A stretch of DNA of 64,000 nt from JACVRW01 sp963821275 (lineage in GTDB: Bacteria > Actinomycetota > Thermoleophilia > Solirubrobacterales > Thermoleophilaceae), in the NCBI GenBank assembly GCA_963821275.1, contig CAWGDF010000013.1:248001-312000 (forward strand). The letters are read 5' to 3'. The position numbers were made by a program, and so were the translations under genes. Numbering within the stretch: the stretch's first letter is position 1; each line of letters starts with the position of its first letter. The notes below the pieces were generated by a model. It was not told the DNA's origin and searched no databases. It saw nothing but the letters and a program-made list of their open reading frames with translations. Shown piece by piece: positions 45,162-54,252 of the stretch.

Positions 45162-47046
45162 CTAGCGAATGCTCTCGGGCGCTCCGCCCGGAGCGGCGCG
45201 CCGGCGCCTGAGCTGCCGCCGGCCCAACAGCAGCAGCAGGGCGCTCCCGAGCGCCGCCGCGGCGAGCAGGCCGGCGGGGATCGTCGGCTCGGGCTCTTCG
45301 CGCGCGCGGGCGCGCGAGCCCTCCACGCTGGGCGGGCTCTCGGGGACCTGCGGCTCCGGCCGGCGCGGCGACGGCCGGGCCGGCGCGGGCTCTTCCTCCG
45401 CACCGGCGGCCCCGGCCGCAACGGGGCGGCTTCGGCGCCGGCTTCGCGGGCGGCGGCGAGGGCGGGCTCTCCGGCTGTGCCGCGGGCGCCGCGGCCTCCG
45501 GCGCCGCGGCGGGCGCCGCGGGACGGCGGCGCGGGACGGTCGCAATCGGCAGCGGCGCGCGCCTCAGCGCGGCCAGAGCCTGCGCCGTGACCCACACCGG
45601 GGTTTGGGCGCCCGCCTGGGAGTAGGCGATGCTGCCGTCGGACCGCTGGAGGCCGGCCAGGTACCTAACCGCCCGGCGCACGGCTCGCCGCGCCGCCCCC
45701 ACAGCGACCAGGCCCTGAGTGGCGTAGGCGGTCGACTGCGCGTTGGAGCCGCGCCCCTGCATCTGGCCGAAGCCGCCGTCGCCGTTCTGGGTGCTCTGGA
45801 GGTGCGCGACCGCCTGCCGCGCCACGGCGCTGCGGGCACGGCCGGTCACGGCCAGCGCCTGCAGCACGGCGCCGGTCATGTCGCTGTCGCTGGCCGACGA
45901 GCGGGCGACCCCGAAGCCGCCATCGGCGTTCTGCGAGCGCACGAGCCAGCTCAGCATCGGCCGCCCCGCCGGCTCGCCGGCCGAGCGCAGGGCGAGCACG
46001 CCGAAGGCGGTGTAGCTCACGAAGCCGCCGATTGACCCGTCGCTGCGCCGCCGGCGCTCCACCTTCGCCACGAGGTCGCGGCCGCCGAAGTCGCGGGCCG
46101 ACAACCCGCCGGCCTCGAGAAGCAGGATGGTGCGCTCGATCTCCCCGATGTCTCTCAGAGAGCGCACGCGCCGCTTGAGATAGGAGACGACCGAGCGCCC
46201 GCCCCGTGCACGGACGTCGCGGGGGTTCCGGCCGGCAGCGGCCAGGCCGAGCCCGGCCCAGCCTGTGTAGAGATCGCTCGACCTCTGTCCGCGAGCCGCG
46301 CCGAAGCCGCCGTCGTCGTTCTGGGCCCGCAGGAGATAGCGCTCCGCCCGGTCCGCGGGCGCCGCGTCGGCGGAGCCGGCGGGTCCCGCGCCCACCAGGG
46401 CGAGCGCCAGCAACGCGCAGGCCACAGTCGCCGGGGCCGGCGACCAGCGCACCTCCAGGCGGCGCCGGTAGCGGCGCAGCGCGCGCACGAAGGGCGGCCC
46501 GATCACCAGGCAGAAGACGAAGTTCCCCACGGCGTGGGCGAGGTTGTAGGGCAGCGAGGTGGCGGACACCGCCAGGTAGCTGTCGAGGTCCTGCCTTGCG
46601 GCGAGCGTCCACTGGTAGACGTCCATCCAGGCCCCGAAGGCAAGCCCCGCCAGCGCGCAGACGGCCGCCAGCACGAAGCGGTTGGGCTCACGGCCGCGGG
46701 ACAGGCGGGCCACCAGCGCCCCGGCCACGCCCACCGCGCCCCAGCCGGCCATCTGCCACGCGGTCCAAGGGCCCTGGCTGAGGAAGATGTTGGACACCAC
46801 CGCGGTCACCGCCCCCACGGCAAAGCCCGGGGCCGCCCCGAGGGCGTAGCCCGCGAACAGCACGATGTCGGTGGTGGGCTTGACGTTCGGGATAGCCGCG
46901 AAGGCCAGCCGGCCCACCACCGCGAGCGCCGCGAGCGCCGCCACCAGCGCGACCACGCGCGCGGGTGGGCGTTCGCGCTCGAACCAGGCGAAGCCCACTG
47001 CGAGCGCCAGGGCGAGCACGGCCAGGGTGGACAGCTGCCAGCTCAT
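45162..47046 (-). CDS. ECF transporter S-component fused to extracellular alpha/alpha-barrel domain, frameshifted near C-terminus
   Basis: About 627 residues. Residues 1-200: six-helix S-component of the CbrT-like type (PNVKPTTDIVLFAGYALGA, LSQGPWTAWQMAGWGAVGV). Residues about 215-490: repeats of the prenyltransferase/terpene-cyclase alpha/alpha barrel, each with a DGGFG motif (AQNDDGGFGA, SQNADGGFGV, TQNGDGGFGQ, QRSDGSIAYS). Then a Pro/Ala linker and a final membrane helix (LLAAAALGSALLLLLGRRQL) reached only after a frame change near 45415-45440. The barrel matches the fold of the transcobalamin alpha domain. Downstream of a cobalamin riboswitch and coupled to EcfA, it is expected to bind and deliver corrinoid. 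The missing terpene-cyclase DxDD motif argues against enzyme activity. Confidence 0.8.
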
Positions 47047-48635
47047 CGCCCCGCCTCCGCCGGCTCGCGCGCGAACACCAGCGCGGGGGCGGCCTGCTCG
47101 GGCCGCAGCGCGGCGCCAGCGGTCACCCGCGCCACCTCGGTCGAGAAGTGCCGGCCGCCGCCCAGCACCACTTCCGGCGGCCCGTCGGCCAGCACCACGC
47201 CCTGGCCCATGAGCACCACCCGGCGGGCGAAGGCGGCGGCGAACTCCGTGTCGTGGGTGGCCACCATCACCGCGGCGCCGCCCGTCGCGAGCCGCTCGAT
47301 CCGCGCGGCCAGGGCGTCCTTGTTCGCCCGGTCCATCCCCCGGGTGGGCTCGTCGAGCAGCACGACGGCCGGGTCGGCGCCGGCCAGCACCACCTCCAGG
47401 GCCAGCCGCTGGCGCTCCCCGCCGGAGAGGTCGCCCGGGTGCGCCGCCTCGCGCCCCGCCAGCCCCGCCCGCGCCACCCCTTCCGGGCCCGCATCCTCCT
47501 CCACCCGGTCGGCTACGAGGAAGTCGCCGGGGTTCTGGAGCAGCAGGGCTACACGGCCCGAGCGCTCGACCCGGCCGCGAGTGGGCTCCTCCAGCCCCTT
47601 GGCCAGCCGCAGCAGCGTGCTCTTGCCCGCGCCGTTGCGGCCCATGAGCGCCACCCGCTCCCCGGCGTGCAGCTCGACATCGACCCCGCGCAGCGCCACC
47701 GGGCCGTCTTCGATCTCCAGCCACAGGTCGCGGCAGGCGAGCGCCGGACGCTCCCGTCGGCGGCGGCGCCGCGGCGGCGGAACGGGCTCGGGTCCCGCTT
47801 GCGCGCGCAGGCCCGCGCGCCGCAGCCCCTCGCGCGCCTCCTTGACCGTCACGGGCAGCGGCCGCAGTCCGGCGAGCGAGAACATGCGCGCGGCGGGGGT
47901 CGCCAGCAGCGGTGCGCCCTCGGTCGCCCAGGCGAGGAAGTCCCGCGGCGTGGCGTCGCAGGCGATCTCCCCCTCCACCATCGCCAGCACCCGGTCGGCT
48001 GCGGGCACGCAGCGCTCCACCCTGTGCTCGGCCAGGAGCACGGCCGTGCCCCAGTCCTCGTTCAGCCGGCGCAGCAGCCAGACGAGCTCGTCGCCCGCCA
48101 CCGGGTCGAGCTGCGAGGTCGGCTCGTCCAGCAGGAGCAGCTTTGGCCCGTGCACCATCGCGGCGGCGATGGCGACGCGCTGGAGCTCACCGCCCGAGAG
48201 CGTGTCGGTGCGGCGCTCCAGCAGATGGGCCACACCCAGCGCCAGTGCCGTCTCCTCGACGGCCCGGGCGCTCGCGGCGGCCGCTTCGCCGCGGTGCTCC
48301 AGAGGCAGCTCAAGCTCCGCCCGGACACCGCCCATCACGACCTGGGTCTCGGGATCCTGGAGAACCGTGCCGCACACGGCCGCCAGCTCGCCCGGCCCGT
48401 GCGCGCGGACGTCCATCCCCCCCACCTCGAGCGCCCCGGAGGCAGCGCCCCCGTGGAAGTGCGGTACGAGCCCGCAGAGGGCGCGCAGCAGGGTGGACTT
48501 GCCCGACCCCGAGGCGCCGGCCACCACGGTGAAGGTGCCGGGCTCCACGGTCAGCGAGATCTCGCGCAGCGCCTGTCCGCCGCCCTCGGCGTAGCGGTAG
48601 CCGAAACGCTCGGCGCGGACCAGCGGCTCAGACAC
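47043..48635 (-). CDS. Fused EcfA1-EcfA2 energy-coupling ATPase
   Basis: 530 residues from GTG 48635. Two complete ABC ATPase halves: Walker A GASGSGKSTLLRALCGLVPH with signature TLSGGELQRVAIAAA and LLLLDEPTSQLDP; then GRNGAGKSTLLRLAKG with LSGGERQRLALEV and VVLLDEPTRGMDR. This is the tandem ATPase of ECF vitamin transporters. Coupled to EcfT (overlap of eight bases) and to the S-component gene (four bases). Confidence 0.93.
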   Translation of the reverse strand: MSEPLVRAERFGYRYAEGGGQALREISLTVEPGTFTVVAGASGSGKSTLLRALCGLVPHFHGGAASGALEVGGMDVRAHGPGELAAVCGTVLQDPETQVVMGGVRAELELPLEHRGEAAAASARAVEETALALGVAHLLERRTDTLSGGELQRVAIAAAMVHGPKLLLLDEPTSQLDPVAGDELVWLLRRLNEDWGTAVLLAEHRVERCVPAADRVLAMVEGEIACDATPRDFLAWATEGAPLLATPAARMFSLAGLRPLPVTVKEAREGLRRAGLRAQAGPEPVPPPRRRRRRERPALACRDLWLEIEDGPVALRGVDVELHAGERVALMGRNGAGKSTLLRLAKGLEEPTRGRVERSGRVALLLQNPGDFLVADRVEEDAGPEGVARAGLAGREAAHPGDLSGGERQRLALEVVLAGADPAVVLLDEPTRGMDRANKDALAARIERLATGGAAVMVATHDTEFAAAFARRVVLMGQGVVLADGPPEVVLGGGRHFSTEVARVTAGAALRPEQAAPALVFAREPAEAGR

Positions 48636-49509
48636 GGGCCACCCCCAGCCGCCCGGCCCGGCCCGCAAAGGGCGCGGCGGCCAGCAGTGGAAGGGCTATG
48701 CAGAGGACGAGCTCCATCGGCCCCGTGGCGAGGCTGAGCGTTGGATAGAGCGTGACCGTCCCGATCCCGGCAATCGCGGCAGCCAGCGACAGCCCGGCGA
48801 TTCCGGCGGCCGCCGCGGCCACGCGCAGGTCGTGACGCGACCAACGCCGCCGGCGCCGCGGCGGGCGCCCGGCCAGCGCATAGCCGCGAACCTCGAGCGC
48901 GGCGGCCACGTCGACGGCCCTGTCGAGCGCCCCGCCCAGGGCCGCCCGGAGCTGCGACAGCCGGCCGGGCGGCTCGGGCCTGCAGCGGGCCGCGTCGCTC
49001 ATCCGGGCGGCGTCGCGAGCCAGCACCGGCACCAGGCGGGTGGCCAGGCTGGCGGTGAGAGCCGAGCGGTAGGAGATCCGGCGGAAGAGGCGCAGCAGCT
49101 CGTCGGGATCGACCGCAGCCGACAGCAGCCCGAGGGCGGCGATGACCACCACCACGCGGAGGCCGGCGAGCGCCCCGGCCACGGTCGCCTCGAGCGTGAT
49201 GTCGAAGCGACGGCCCAGCAGCTCTCCGCCGCGTATCAGCAGCGTGTCGCCCTCGGCGTAGATCAGGGGGTTCACGAGCGTCACCAGGAGAGCCAGCGGC
49301 AGGGCCAGCTTGAGCGAGCGGCCCACCTCGCGGCCCACCCCGGCGGCTGCCGCCGCCACCAGGACCGCCGCCAGCGCTGCGGCCAGGACCAACGGGTGCC
49401 GGTTGAGCGCGCCGACGAGGGCGAGCGCGCAGCAGAAGGCCGCGCCCACCCCGGCCCGGGTGGCATGCAGCGCGCTGGGGCGGCGGCGGTAGGTCGGCAC
49501 CATGGTCAT
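48628..49509 (-). CDS. ecfT: ECF transporter transmembrane protein EcfT
   Basis: 293 residues. N-terminal hydrophobic helices, then the EcfT coupling helices with arginine-rich signatures (VDPDELLRLFRRISYRSALT; ALEVRGYALAGRPPRR, matching the Ala-Arg-Gly motif). It joins the ATPases to the S-component. ATG 49509 overlaps the stop of the upstream DUF4430 gene. Dedicated (group I) ECF system, since all parts are in one operon. Confidence 0.9.
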   Translation of the reverse strand: MTMVPTYRRRPSALHATRAGVGAAFCCALALVGALNRHPLVLAAALAAVLVAAAAAGVGREVGRSLKLALPLALLVTLVNPLIYAEGDTLLIRGGELLGRRFDITLEATVAGALAGLRVVVVIAALGLLSAAVDPDELLRLFRRISYRSALTASLATRLVPVLARDAARMSDAARCRPEPPGRLSQLRAALGGALDRAVDVAAALEVRGYALAGRPPRRRRRWSRHDLRVAAAAAGIAGLSLAAAIAGIGTVTLYPTLSLATGPMELVLCIALPLLAAAPFAGRAGRLGVARV

Positions 49510-50447
49510 GGCGTGCCCAGCGGGAGCTTCAGGGCGCGGTCGCCCACGGCGGCCACCGCGTAGGCGTCACGCAGGCTTGGCCCGTCGAGGGCGCGGACGC
49601 CGGCCCGCAGCCCTTCCTCGTCCAGGGCGGTGACCAGCCAGAGCAGCTCCTCGTCGCGCGGGCGCAGCGCCACCACCAGGCCGACACCGTCCCCGGGCTC
49701 GACCCGGCGCTCCACGGCGCCGGACTCGTTGAGCAGCTCCAGCACGCGGGGGCCGGTGGTGAAACGGGCGAACACCCCGCTGGCCTCCGGCCCCTCCTCG
49801 AGCAGCGGCGCGCCGCGGACGATCCGCGCGGCGGGCCAGCGGGCCACCACCAGGCGGGTCACGGTCTCCGTGCCCGGCGCCCCCAGCGACGAGCCCGCGC
49901 TCGAGACGCCGACCCGCTCGAGGCGCTCCTTGGCGGCCTCGCACGCCGGGGCCTCATTCTCCTCGCACTCCACCCTCACCGGCCGCCGCTGGCCGCCGAG
50001 GCCGTTGAGGAAGGGCTCCGGGAACGCGCCCACGATGGCCGGCACCCGCATGGCTGCGCCCCAGCCGCGGTAGTCCCATTGCACGCGATCGCCGGGCGAC
50101 AGCTCGTACTCGGACGCCCCGACGTCGGCCTCCACGCCGTTGACGAAGTAGAACCAGTCGACCTGTCCGCCGCTGCCCCGGCCCTCGAGTCCGTCGATGG
50201 CCTGCACGAAGCGGCCGCCGTAGCGGGTCTCGACATCGAAGCCCGAGCGCAGCAGGCGCATCACGGTCTGGTCCTCACGGATGCTCGGCTCGCGGGCGGC
50301 GCCCACCAGCGTTCGCCCGAAGTCGCGCGTGACGCGCACCTGCGCCCCGCCCGCCTGCTCCTCCCCTTCGCCGAAGCCGCAGCCCGTCGCGACCGGCGCC
50401 GAGCCGGCGAGGACGAGCAGCGCGAGCAGCACCCGGGCACGGCTCAC
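49506..50447 (-). CDS. DUF4430 lipoprotein (transcobalamin beta-domain-like)
   Basis: 313 residues from GTG 50447. Lipobox signal (VLAGSAPVATGCGFGE), so it is anchored outside the membrane. Residues about 55-130 form a clear DUF4430 domain: QTVMRLLRSGFDVETRYGGR, QAIDGLEG, VDWFYFVNGVEADVGASEY and LSPGDRVQWDYRGW. The rest is unassigned. DUF4430 is the homologue of the C-terminal beta domain of transcobalamin and intrinsic factor. Gene order places it third in a cobalamin-riboswitch operon, just before EcfT. Confidence 0.85.
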   Translation of the reverse strand: MSRARVLLALLVLAGSAPVATGCGFGEGEEQAGGAQVRVTRDFGRTLVGAAREPSIREDQTVMRLLRSGFDVETRYGGRFVQAIDGLEGRGSGGQVDWFYFVNGVEADVGASEYELSPGDRVQWDYRGWGAAMRVPAIVGAFPEPFLNGLGGQRRPVRVECEENEAPACEAAKERLERVGVSSAGSSLGAPGTETVTRLVVARWPAARIVRGAPLLEEGPEASGVFARFTTGPRVLELLNESGAVERRVEPGDGVGLVVALRPRDEELLWLVTALDEEGLRAGVRALDGPSLRDAYAVAAVGDRALKLPLGTP

Positions 50448-51148
50448 GGCACCTCGACCCGCTCGCTGAACGAGCGCACGAGGCCGTCCTTGGTGGCCAG
50501 CGCGCGGTAGGAGCCGGAGGCGAGGGCCAGCCGGGCGATCCCGTCCGCTCCGGTGAGCCCGACGGCGCCGCCGGCGCGCACGGTGGCTCCCTCGACCGGG
50601 ATGCCCTTCCCCTCGTCGTCGTAGCCCCGCACGGTGGCCACCAGGGTCCCGGGCTCGGCGCGCGTCCGCAGCTCCAGCGAGCGCTGGCAGCCCCTGGGAC
50701 CGAGCCGGCAGTAGAACCAGGTGACTCGCTGCCCGGAGCGCAGCCGGCCGTTGCCGAACGCGCCGGACGGGTCGGCGGCCCCGGCCGTGGCGCCCCGCCG
50801 GCCCACCTTGTAGACCCAGCCGTCCTGGCCTCGGTTCCTGTCGGGGCCGATCCCCGCCACGAACAGGCCCGCCCCGTCGCGCGGGTGCCGAGAGCAGGAC
50901 CCGAAGTCCCGCAGGCGCAGGCGGCCGACCCGGCTGCGCTTCAACGCAGCCAGCGCAGTCCCTGCCCCGGCCGTGCAGCGCCTGCGCCCCACGCGGACCA
51001 GGGATTTGCGGGCCGTCACCTGCTTGGTCACCGCGCTGCCGTCGCGGAAGACCACCATCTGGCGGACCTTGGGCGGGGCGGCCTGGACCGTGGGCGCCGC
51101 CCCGGCGCACAGGAGGGCGACAGCGGCGAGCAGAAGCGCAGGTCTCAC
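50444..51148 (-). CDS. Secreted DUF4430-like protein with C-terminal beta-sandwich
   Basis: 234 residues from GTG 51148. Signal peptide (LLLAAVALLCAGAAPTVQA). Central DUF4430-like stretch: VAGIGPDRNRGQDGWVYKVG and RLRSGQRVTWFYCRL. The last 80 residues look like a carboxypeptidase-regulatory or Ig-like module (VEGATVRAGGAVGLTGADG). It probably lies outside the membrane in the cobalamin uptake system. Both ends overlap neighbouring genes by about four bases. Confidence 0.72.
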   Translation of the reverse strand: MRPALLLAAVALLCAGAAPTVQAAPPKVRQMVVFRDGSAVTKQVTARKSLVRVGRRRCTAGAGTALAALKRSRVGRLRLRDFGSCSRHPRDGAGLFVAGIGPDRNRGQDGWVYKVGRRGATAGAADPSGAFGNGRLRSGQRVTWFYCRLGPRGCQRSLELRTRAEPGTLVATVRGYDDEGKGIPVEGATVRAGGAVGLTGADGIARLALASGSYRALATKDGLVRSFSERVEVP

Positions 51149-52539
51149 GGCAGCGGCGCCACCGCGTCGAGCACCACCCGGCCGCCTCCGAGCGAGCGGA
51201 TCTTCAGGGTGTGCGATCCCGCCTCGATCCTGCGGCTGGTCCAAAGCACGCTCCGCGGGCCGCTGCGGCCCCGGAGCCGCAGCACCCGGTCGCGCCCCTC
51301 GAGGGTCACCCGCAGACGTCCGCCCTTCGGCCGCTTGCGCCCGACGAGGGCGACCCGCGTGCCCCGGAAGCGCAACCGCGCGCGGGCGCCTTCGTCGCGG
51401 GTGCGGATCACCGTGCGCCCCCAAGCGCTGTCGGTGCGCACGCGCTTCCAGCCCTTGGAGAAGCGCCAGAGGTCGCGGCTGCGGTCGTCCACCGGGATCG
51501 TCACCTCGTCGGTCTCCACCGAGGCCCGGTTGCCGGCCCGGTCGGCGGCGTTCACGCGGAAGCGATAGGTGTCGCCGGCCTCGCCGCGGTAGTGCAGGGC
51601 GTTCACGTCGGCCCGGCCGAGCAGCGTCCGCCAGTCCGACAGGCCGGCGTCGGCGCCGGCGCCGTCGGCGGTCCTGCGCACGTCGGCTCCGTACCAGGAC
51701 ACGCCGCTGCCGGCCCCGTCGTCACCGGCCCAGGAAAGCACGAAGGTGCGCGAGCGGCCACGCTCGCTGGCCAGGCGCCCGGGCAGGGCCCACTGCAGGC
51801 GCGGGGCCAGCGCATCCCCCGAGCTGCAGGGGGCGGCCTCCGGCCGGTCGACGCAGAGCGACAGCGCGTTCGAGCGAATCGACCCGGCCCGCTCGGCCTT
51901 CAGCCGGTAGACGCCGGGGGTGGCGAAGCGAAGCGTGGCGACGCCGTCCGACCCCGTGGGCGTGCCGTTCACCGTGGCGCCGGGCTCCGCCGAGCCGTCG
52001 GCGGCGTCGGTAACGGTCAGGGCGACCGGCTGGCCGACGGTCGCCGCGCCGGGTCCGCGCAGGCGCAGCGGCACTTTGCCGAAGCCGTCGTAGGCCCACA
52101 GGACCTCGTCGCCCGCCCGGACTCGGGCCTGGCAGCCACCGGTGTTCGACTCCCGGCCGTTGACCCCCAGCCACCAGAATTGCGTGTTGGTTTGGGAGTC
52201 GGGTCCGATGCGGCTGATGAAGAACTCCTCGAAGGCCGGATCGTTGAAGAAGGTGGCGTCCCAGGTGAAGCCGCCGACGCGCGAGGCGTCGTCGAGCGCG
52301 CTCGTGGCGGTCGGACCGGGGGCCCCCGGGCGTCCGCCGTTCGTGCCGTCGCACTTGAAAGTGCCGCCCGACGCCGTGGTCACCTGGTGTCCGTCGGTGG
52401 TCACCGGGCCTTCGAAGGTCGTCTTGCCGGTGCCTTCCACTCTTACCGTCACCGCCGCCGGCGCCGCCAGCGCACCGGGGGCAAGCAGAGCGAGCAGGAG
52501 CAGCGCGACGGGCGCCGCGCGTTTGGTGCAATCGGTCAT
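51145..52539 (-). CDS. Secreted multidomain protein with DUF4430-like module, first gene of B12 operon
   Basis: 464 residues from ATG 52539. Signal peptide (VALLLLALLAPGALA), then a DUF4430-like domain with FFISRIGPDSQ, FWWLGVNGRESNTGG and VRAGDEVLWAYDGFG, an Ig-like segment (TVNGTPTGSDGVATLRF), a fibronectin/Ig-like module (TYRFRVNAADRAGNRA) and a C-terminal beta domain ending in VVLDAVAPLP. It is the first gene after the cobalamin riboswitch, and a Shine-Dalgarno sequence (GAGGAAGGG) lies in the expression platform. Likely a cell-surface corrinoid-binding or scaffold protein. Confidence 0.75.
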   Translation of the reverse strand: MTDCTKRAAPVALLLLALLAPGALAAPAAVTVRVEGTGKTTFEGPVTTDGHQVTTASGGTFKCDGTNGGRPGAPGPTATSALDDASRVGGFTWDATFFNDPAFEEFFISRIGPDSQTNTQFWWLGVNGRESNTGGCQARVRAGDEVLWAYDGFGKVPLRLRGPGAATVGQPVALTVTDAADGSAEPGATVNGTPTGSDGVATLRFATPGVYRLKAERAGSIRSNALSLCVDRPEAAPCSSGDALAPRLQWALPGRLASERGRSRTFVLSWAGDDGAGSGVSWYGADVRRTADGAGADAGLSDWRTLLGRADVNALHYRGEAGDTYRFRVNAADRAGNRASVETDEVTIPVDDRSRDLWRFSKGWKRVRTDSAWGRTVIRTRDEGARARLRFRGTRVALVGRKRPKGGRLRVTLEGRDRVLRLRGRSGPRSVLWTSRRIEAGSHTLKIRSLGGGRVVLDAVAPLP

Positions 52540-52579
52540 AGGGCCGTCCCTTCCTCGAGGGGTCTCGGTGGCACGGCCG

Positions 52580-52733
52580 GAGGCAGGTCTCCTGGCTTGG
52601 GGCTCCACGTCGCGCCTTCCCGGAGGGCCGTCGGCTCTCCGGTGGCTTCGTGCGACGCGTCAGCGCCCGGTCACAGTGGCGGGACCGCGCCGGATTCGCA
52701 CCGGACTTCCCTTCACCACCGGCCGATTTGGAC
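52580..52733 (-). ncRNA. Cobalamin (AdoCbl) riboswitch
   Basis: The minus-strand leader has the complete B12 core: GAAGTCCGGTGCGAATCCGG, GCGGTCCCGCCACTGTGACC, GAAGCCACCGGAGAG, and the B12 box GCCAGGAGACCTGCC (52582-52596). A -10-like TATCCT lies at 52745-52740. Between the B12 box and the first gene, GGCCGT pairs ACGGCC next to the start and encloses the Shine-Dalgarno sequence, so translation is probably shut off when cobalamin is bound. Confidence 0.93.
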
Positions 52734-52797
52734 GCCGACAGGATACTCCGGCGCCCCAGAGCGTGCGCAGCCAGTCGCTACAATCGCCCGCCGACGG

Positions 52798-52870
52798 GCC
52801 GCCATCGTCTAGGGGACTAGGACGCCGCCCTCTCACGGCGGAAACCGGGGTTCGAATCCCCGTGGCGGTA
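52798..52870 (+). tRNA. tRNA-Glu (CTC)
   Basis: Seventy-three bases. Acceptor GCCGCCA pairs TGGCGGT. The anticodon stem CCGCC/GGCGG holds loop CTCTCAC with anticodon CTC, and the T arm is CCGGGGTTCGAATCCCCG. A -10-like TACAAT lies at 52779-52784, divergent from the B12 operon promoter. Confidence 0.95.
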
Positions 52871-52879
52871 CTTCGCGAT

Positions 52880-52899
52880 CCCGCTCTCAGAGCGGGTTT
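52880..52899 (+). terminator. tRNA-Glu terminator
   Basis: CCCGCTC-TCA-GAGCGGG followed by TTT, ten bases after the tRNA 3-prime end. Confidence 0.75.
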
Positions 52900-52969
52900 G
52901 CTCGTTCTAAGGCACCCTTGGCACAACGGATGGCCCACAGCACCGGCCCGCCTCCGCCCTCCGGCGTGT

Positions 52970-53500
52970 CTACGCGCCACGGACTGGCAACCGGGCGGCG
53001 GGGCAACAGCCCTTGCCGCGCCGGATATTCGCCCGGTTGACCAAGAATGCCGGCCCGAAGGCCAGAGCGAATCCGCCGAGCAGCGCTCCCCAGAACAGTG
53101 CGTCATCTACACCGGCGTCCATCGCGCCTGGAACCGCGAGTACGAAGGCGTTGTCGATCGCCTCCATGATGGTGATCGACACGGTGTCCGCCGCCAGTGC
53201 GATCGGCACCACAGCAGCCATCGCAAGCCCCGAGCGCAGCAACGGGAGCGAGGTCAGCGTGTAGCCGAACAAGAAGGCCAGCGCGATCGCCAGCGCGACC
53301 GTCGCGAGGTTGCTCCACCCGAGCGCGGTGCCGAGTGCCATCCCCGCGACCTCACCGGCCGCGCATCCGACGAGACAGTGACCCGTCGCGCTCAGGGCGA
53401 GCTGGTCCAGCGACTCCGATGGCGTGGCCGGGGCCGTCTCCAGGCTGGGGATTAGAAGCTCCTTCGCGGTCACTCTTCGTGGAAGCATGACGCATCCCAT
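52970..53500 (-). CDS. DUF4396 family membrane protein
   Basis: About 176 residues from ATG 53500 (ATG 53488 possible). Hydrophobic helices with DUF4396 landmarks: ALSATGHCLVGCAAGEVAG, ADTVSITIMEAIDNAF and FWGALLGGFALAFGPAFLVN. Function unknown; the conserved His and Cys in the first helix suggest metal or cofactor binding. It ends 70 bases after the tRNA-Glu terminator and faces it. Confidence 0.82.
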   Translation of the reverse strand: MGCVMLPRRVTAKELLIPSLETAPATPSESLDQLALSATGHCLVGCAAGEVAGMALGTALGWSNLATVALAIALAFLFGYTLTSLPLLRSGLAMAAVVPIALAADTVSITIMEAIDNAFVLAVPGAMDAGVDDALFWGALLGGFALAFGPAFLVNRANIRRGKGCCPAARLPVRGA

Positions 53501-53653
53501 TAGGTGCCTGCTCGACGCGGGCACGGGCTGAGCTGATGGCACAACGTTGTGGAACAGCGCCGCCGTGGCCACCGTCGAACCGGGCCACGGACTCCAGCTC
53601 GCCGCGCGGCTCGTCGCTCATCAGCTCCTCACCCTGGACGCGCCCAGGGGCGC

Positions 53654-54076
53654 TCAGAATGCCGCGGCCGCGGCCTCGGCGACCGCCCCGTCCTGCTCGC
53701 CGTCACCGCCACTGACACCGACCGCGCCGACGACCTGGCCGTCGCGCTTTAGCGGGATGCCGCCGGCGAAGATCATCACGCGGCCCTTGTTGGACTCCTG
53801 GATGCCGTAGAACTGGCCCCCGGGCTGGGAATTGGCGGCGAGGTCGGCCGTCGGCAAATCGAACGCCCGCGCCGTGAACGCCTTGTTGATCGCGATGTCC
53901 ACGCTGCCGATCCACGCTCCGTCCATGCGAACGTGAGAGACGAGGTTGCCGCCGGCGTCGACGACGGCGATGTTCTGCGGCTGCCCGATCTCGCTCGCGC
54001 AGTCCTCACCGGCGGCCGTCACCCGGCGTGCGTCCTCGAGCGACACGGTTCCCTGCGAGGCGGTAGTGCTTGCCAT
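53654..54076 (-). CDS. GlcG/HbpS family heme-binding-like protein
   Basis: 140 residues. GlcG fold motifs: VSLEDARRVTAAGEDCA, NIAVVDAGGNLVSHVRMDGA, INKAFTARAF and GGIPLKRDGQVVGAVGVSGG. Members bind heme or act in redox stress, and some are linked to glycolate and diol metabolism. No signal peptide. Stands alone. Confidence 0.87.
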   Translation of the reverse strand: MASTTASQGTVSLEDARRVTAAGEDCASEIGQPQNIAVVDAGGNLVSHVRMDGAWIGSVDIAINKAFTARAFDLPTADLAANSQPGGQFYGIQESNKGRVMIFAGGIPLKRDGQVVGAVGVSGGDGEQDGAVAEAAAAAF

Positions 54077-54252
54077 CGATCGTTCTCTCCTTGTCTTGTG
54101 TCAGGGCGGTCCAGCGCGAGCGCCCCGGTGTCGTGGTGGTATACCCGCGCGGGTCGTGCGCAAGCTCAAGCACTCGCAGACGCGGTCGGTATCAGGACCG
54201 TTGGTGACGCCGCGCCCGGGCACGGCCGCCCGCCTGTGGCCGACGCCGACGC

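Noticed and set aside
45162..47046. Squalene-hopene cyclase or prenyltransferase enzyme
   Set aside because: The DGGFG repeats show only the barrel fold; the DxDD acid motif is not seen and the gene context is vitamin uptake.
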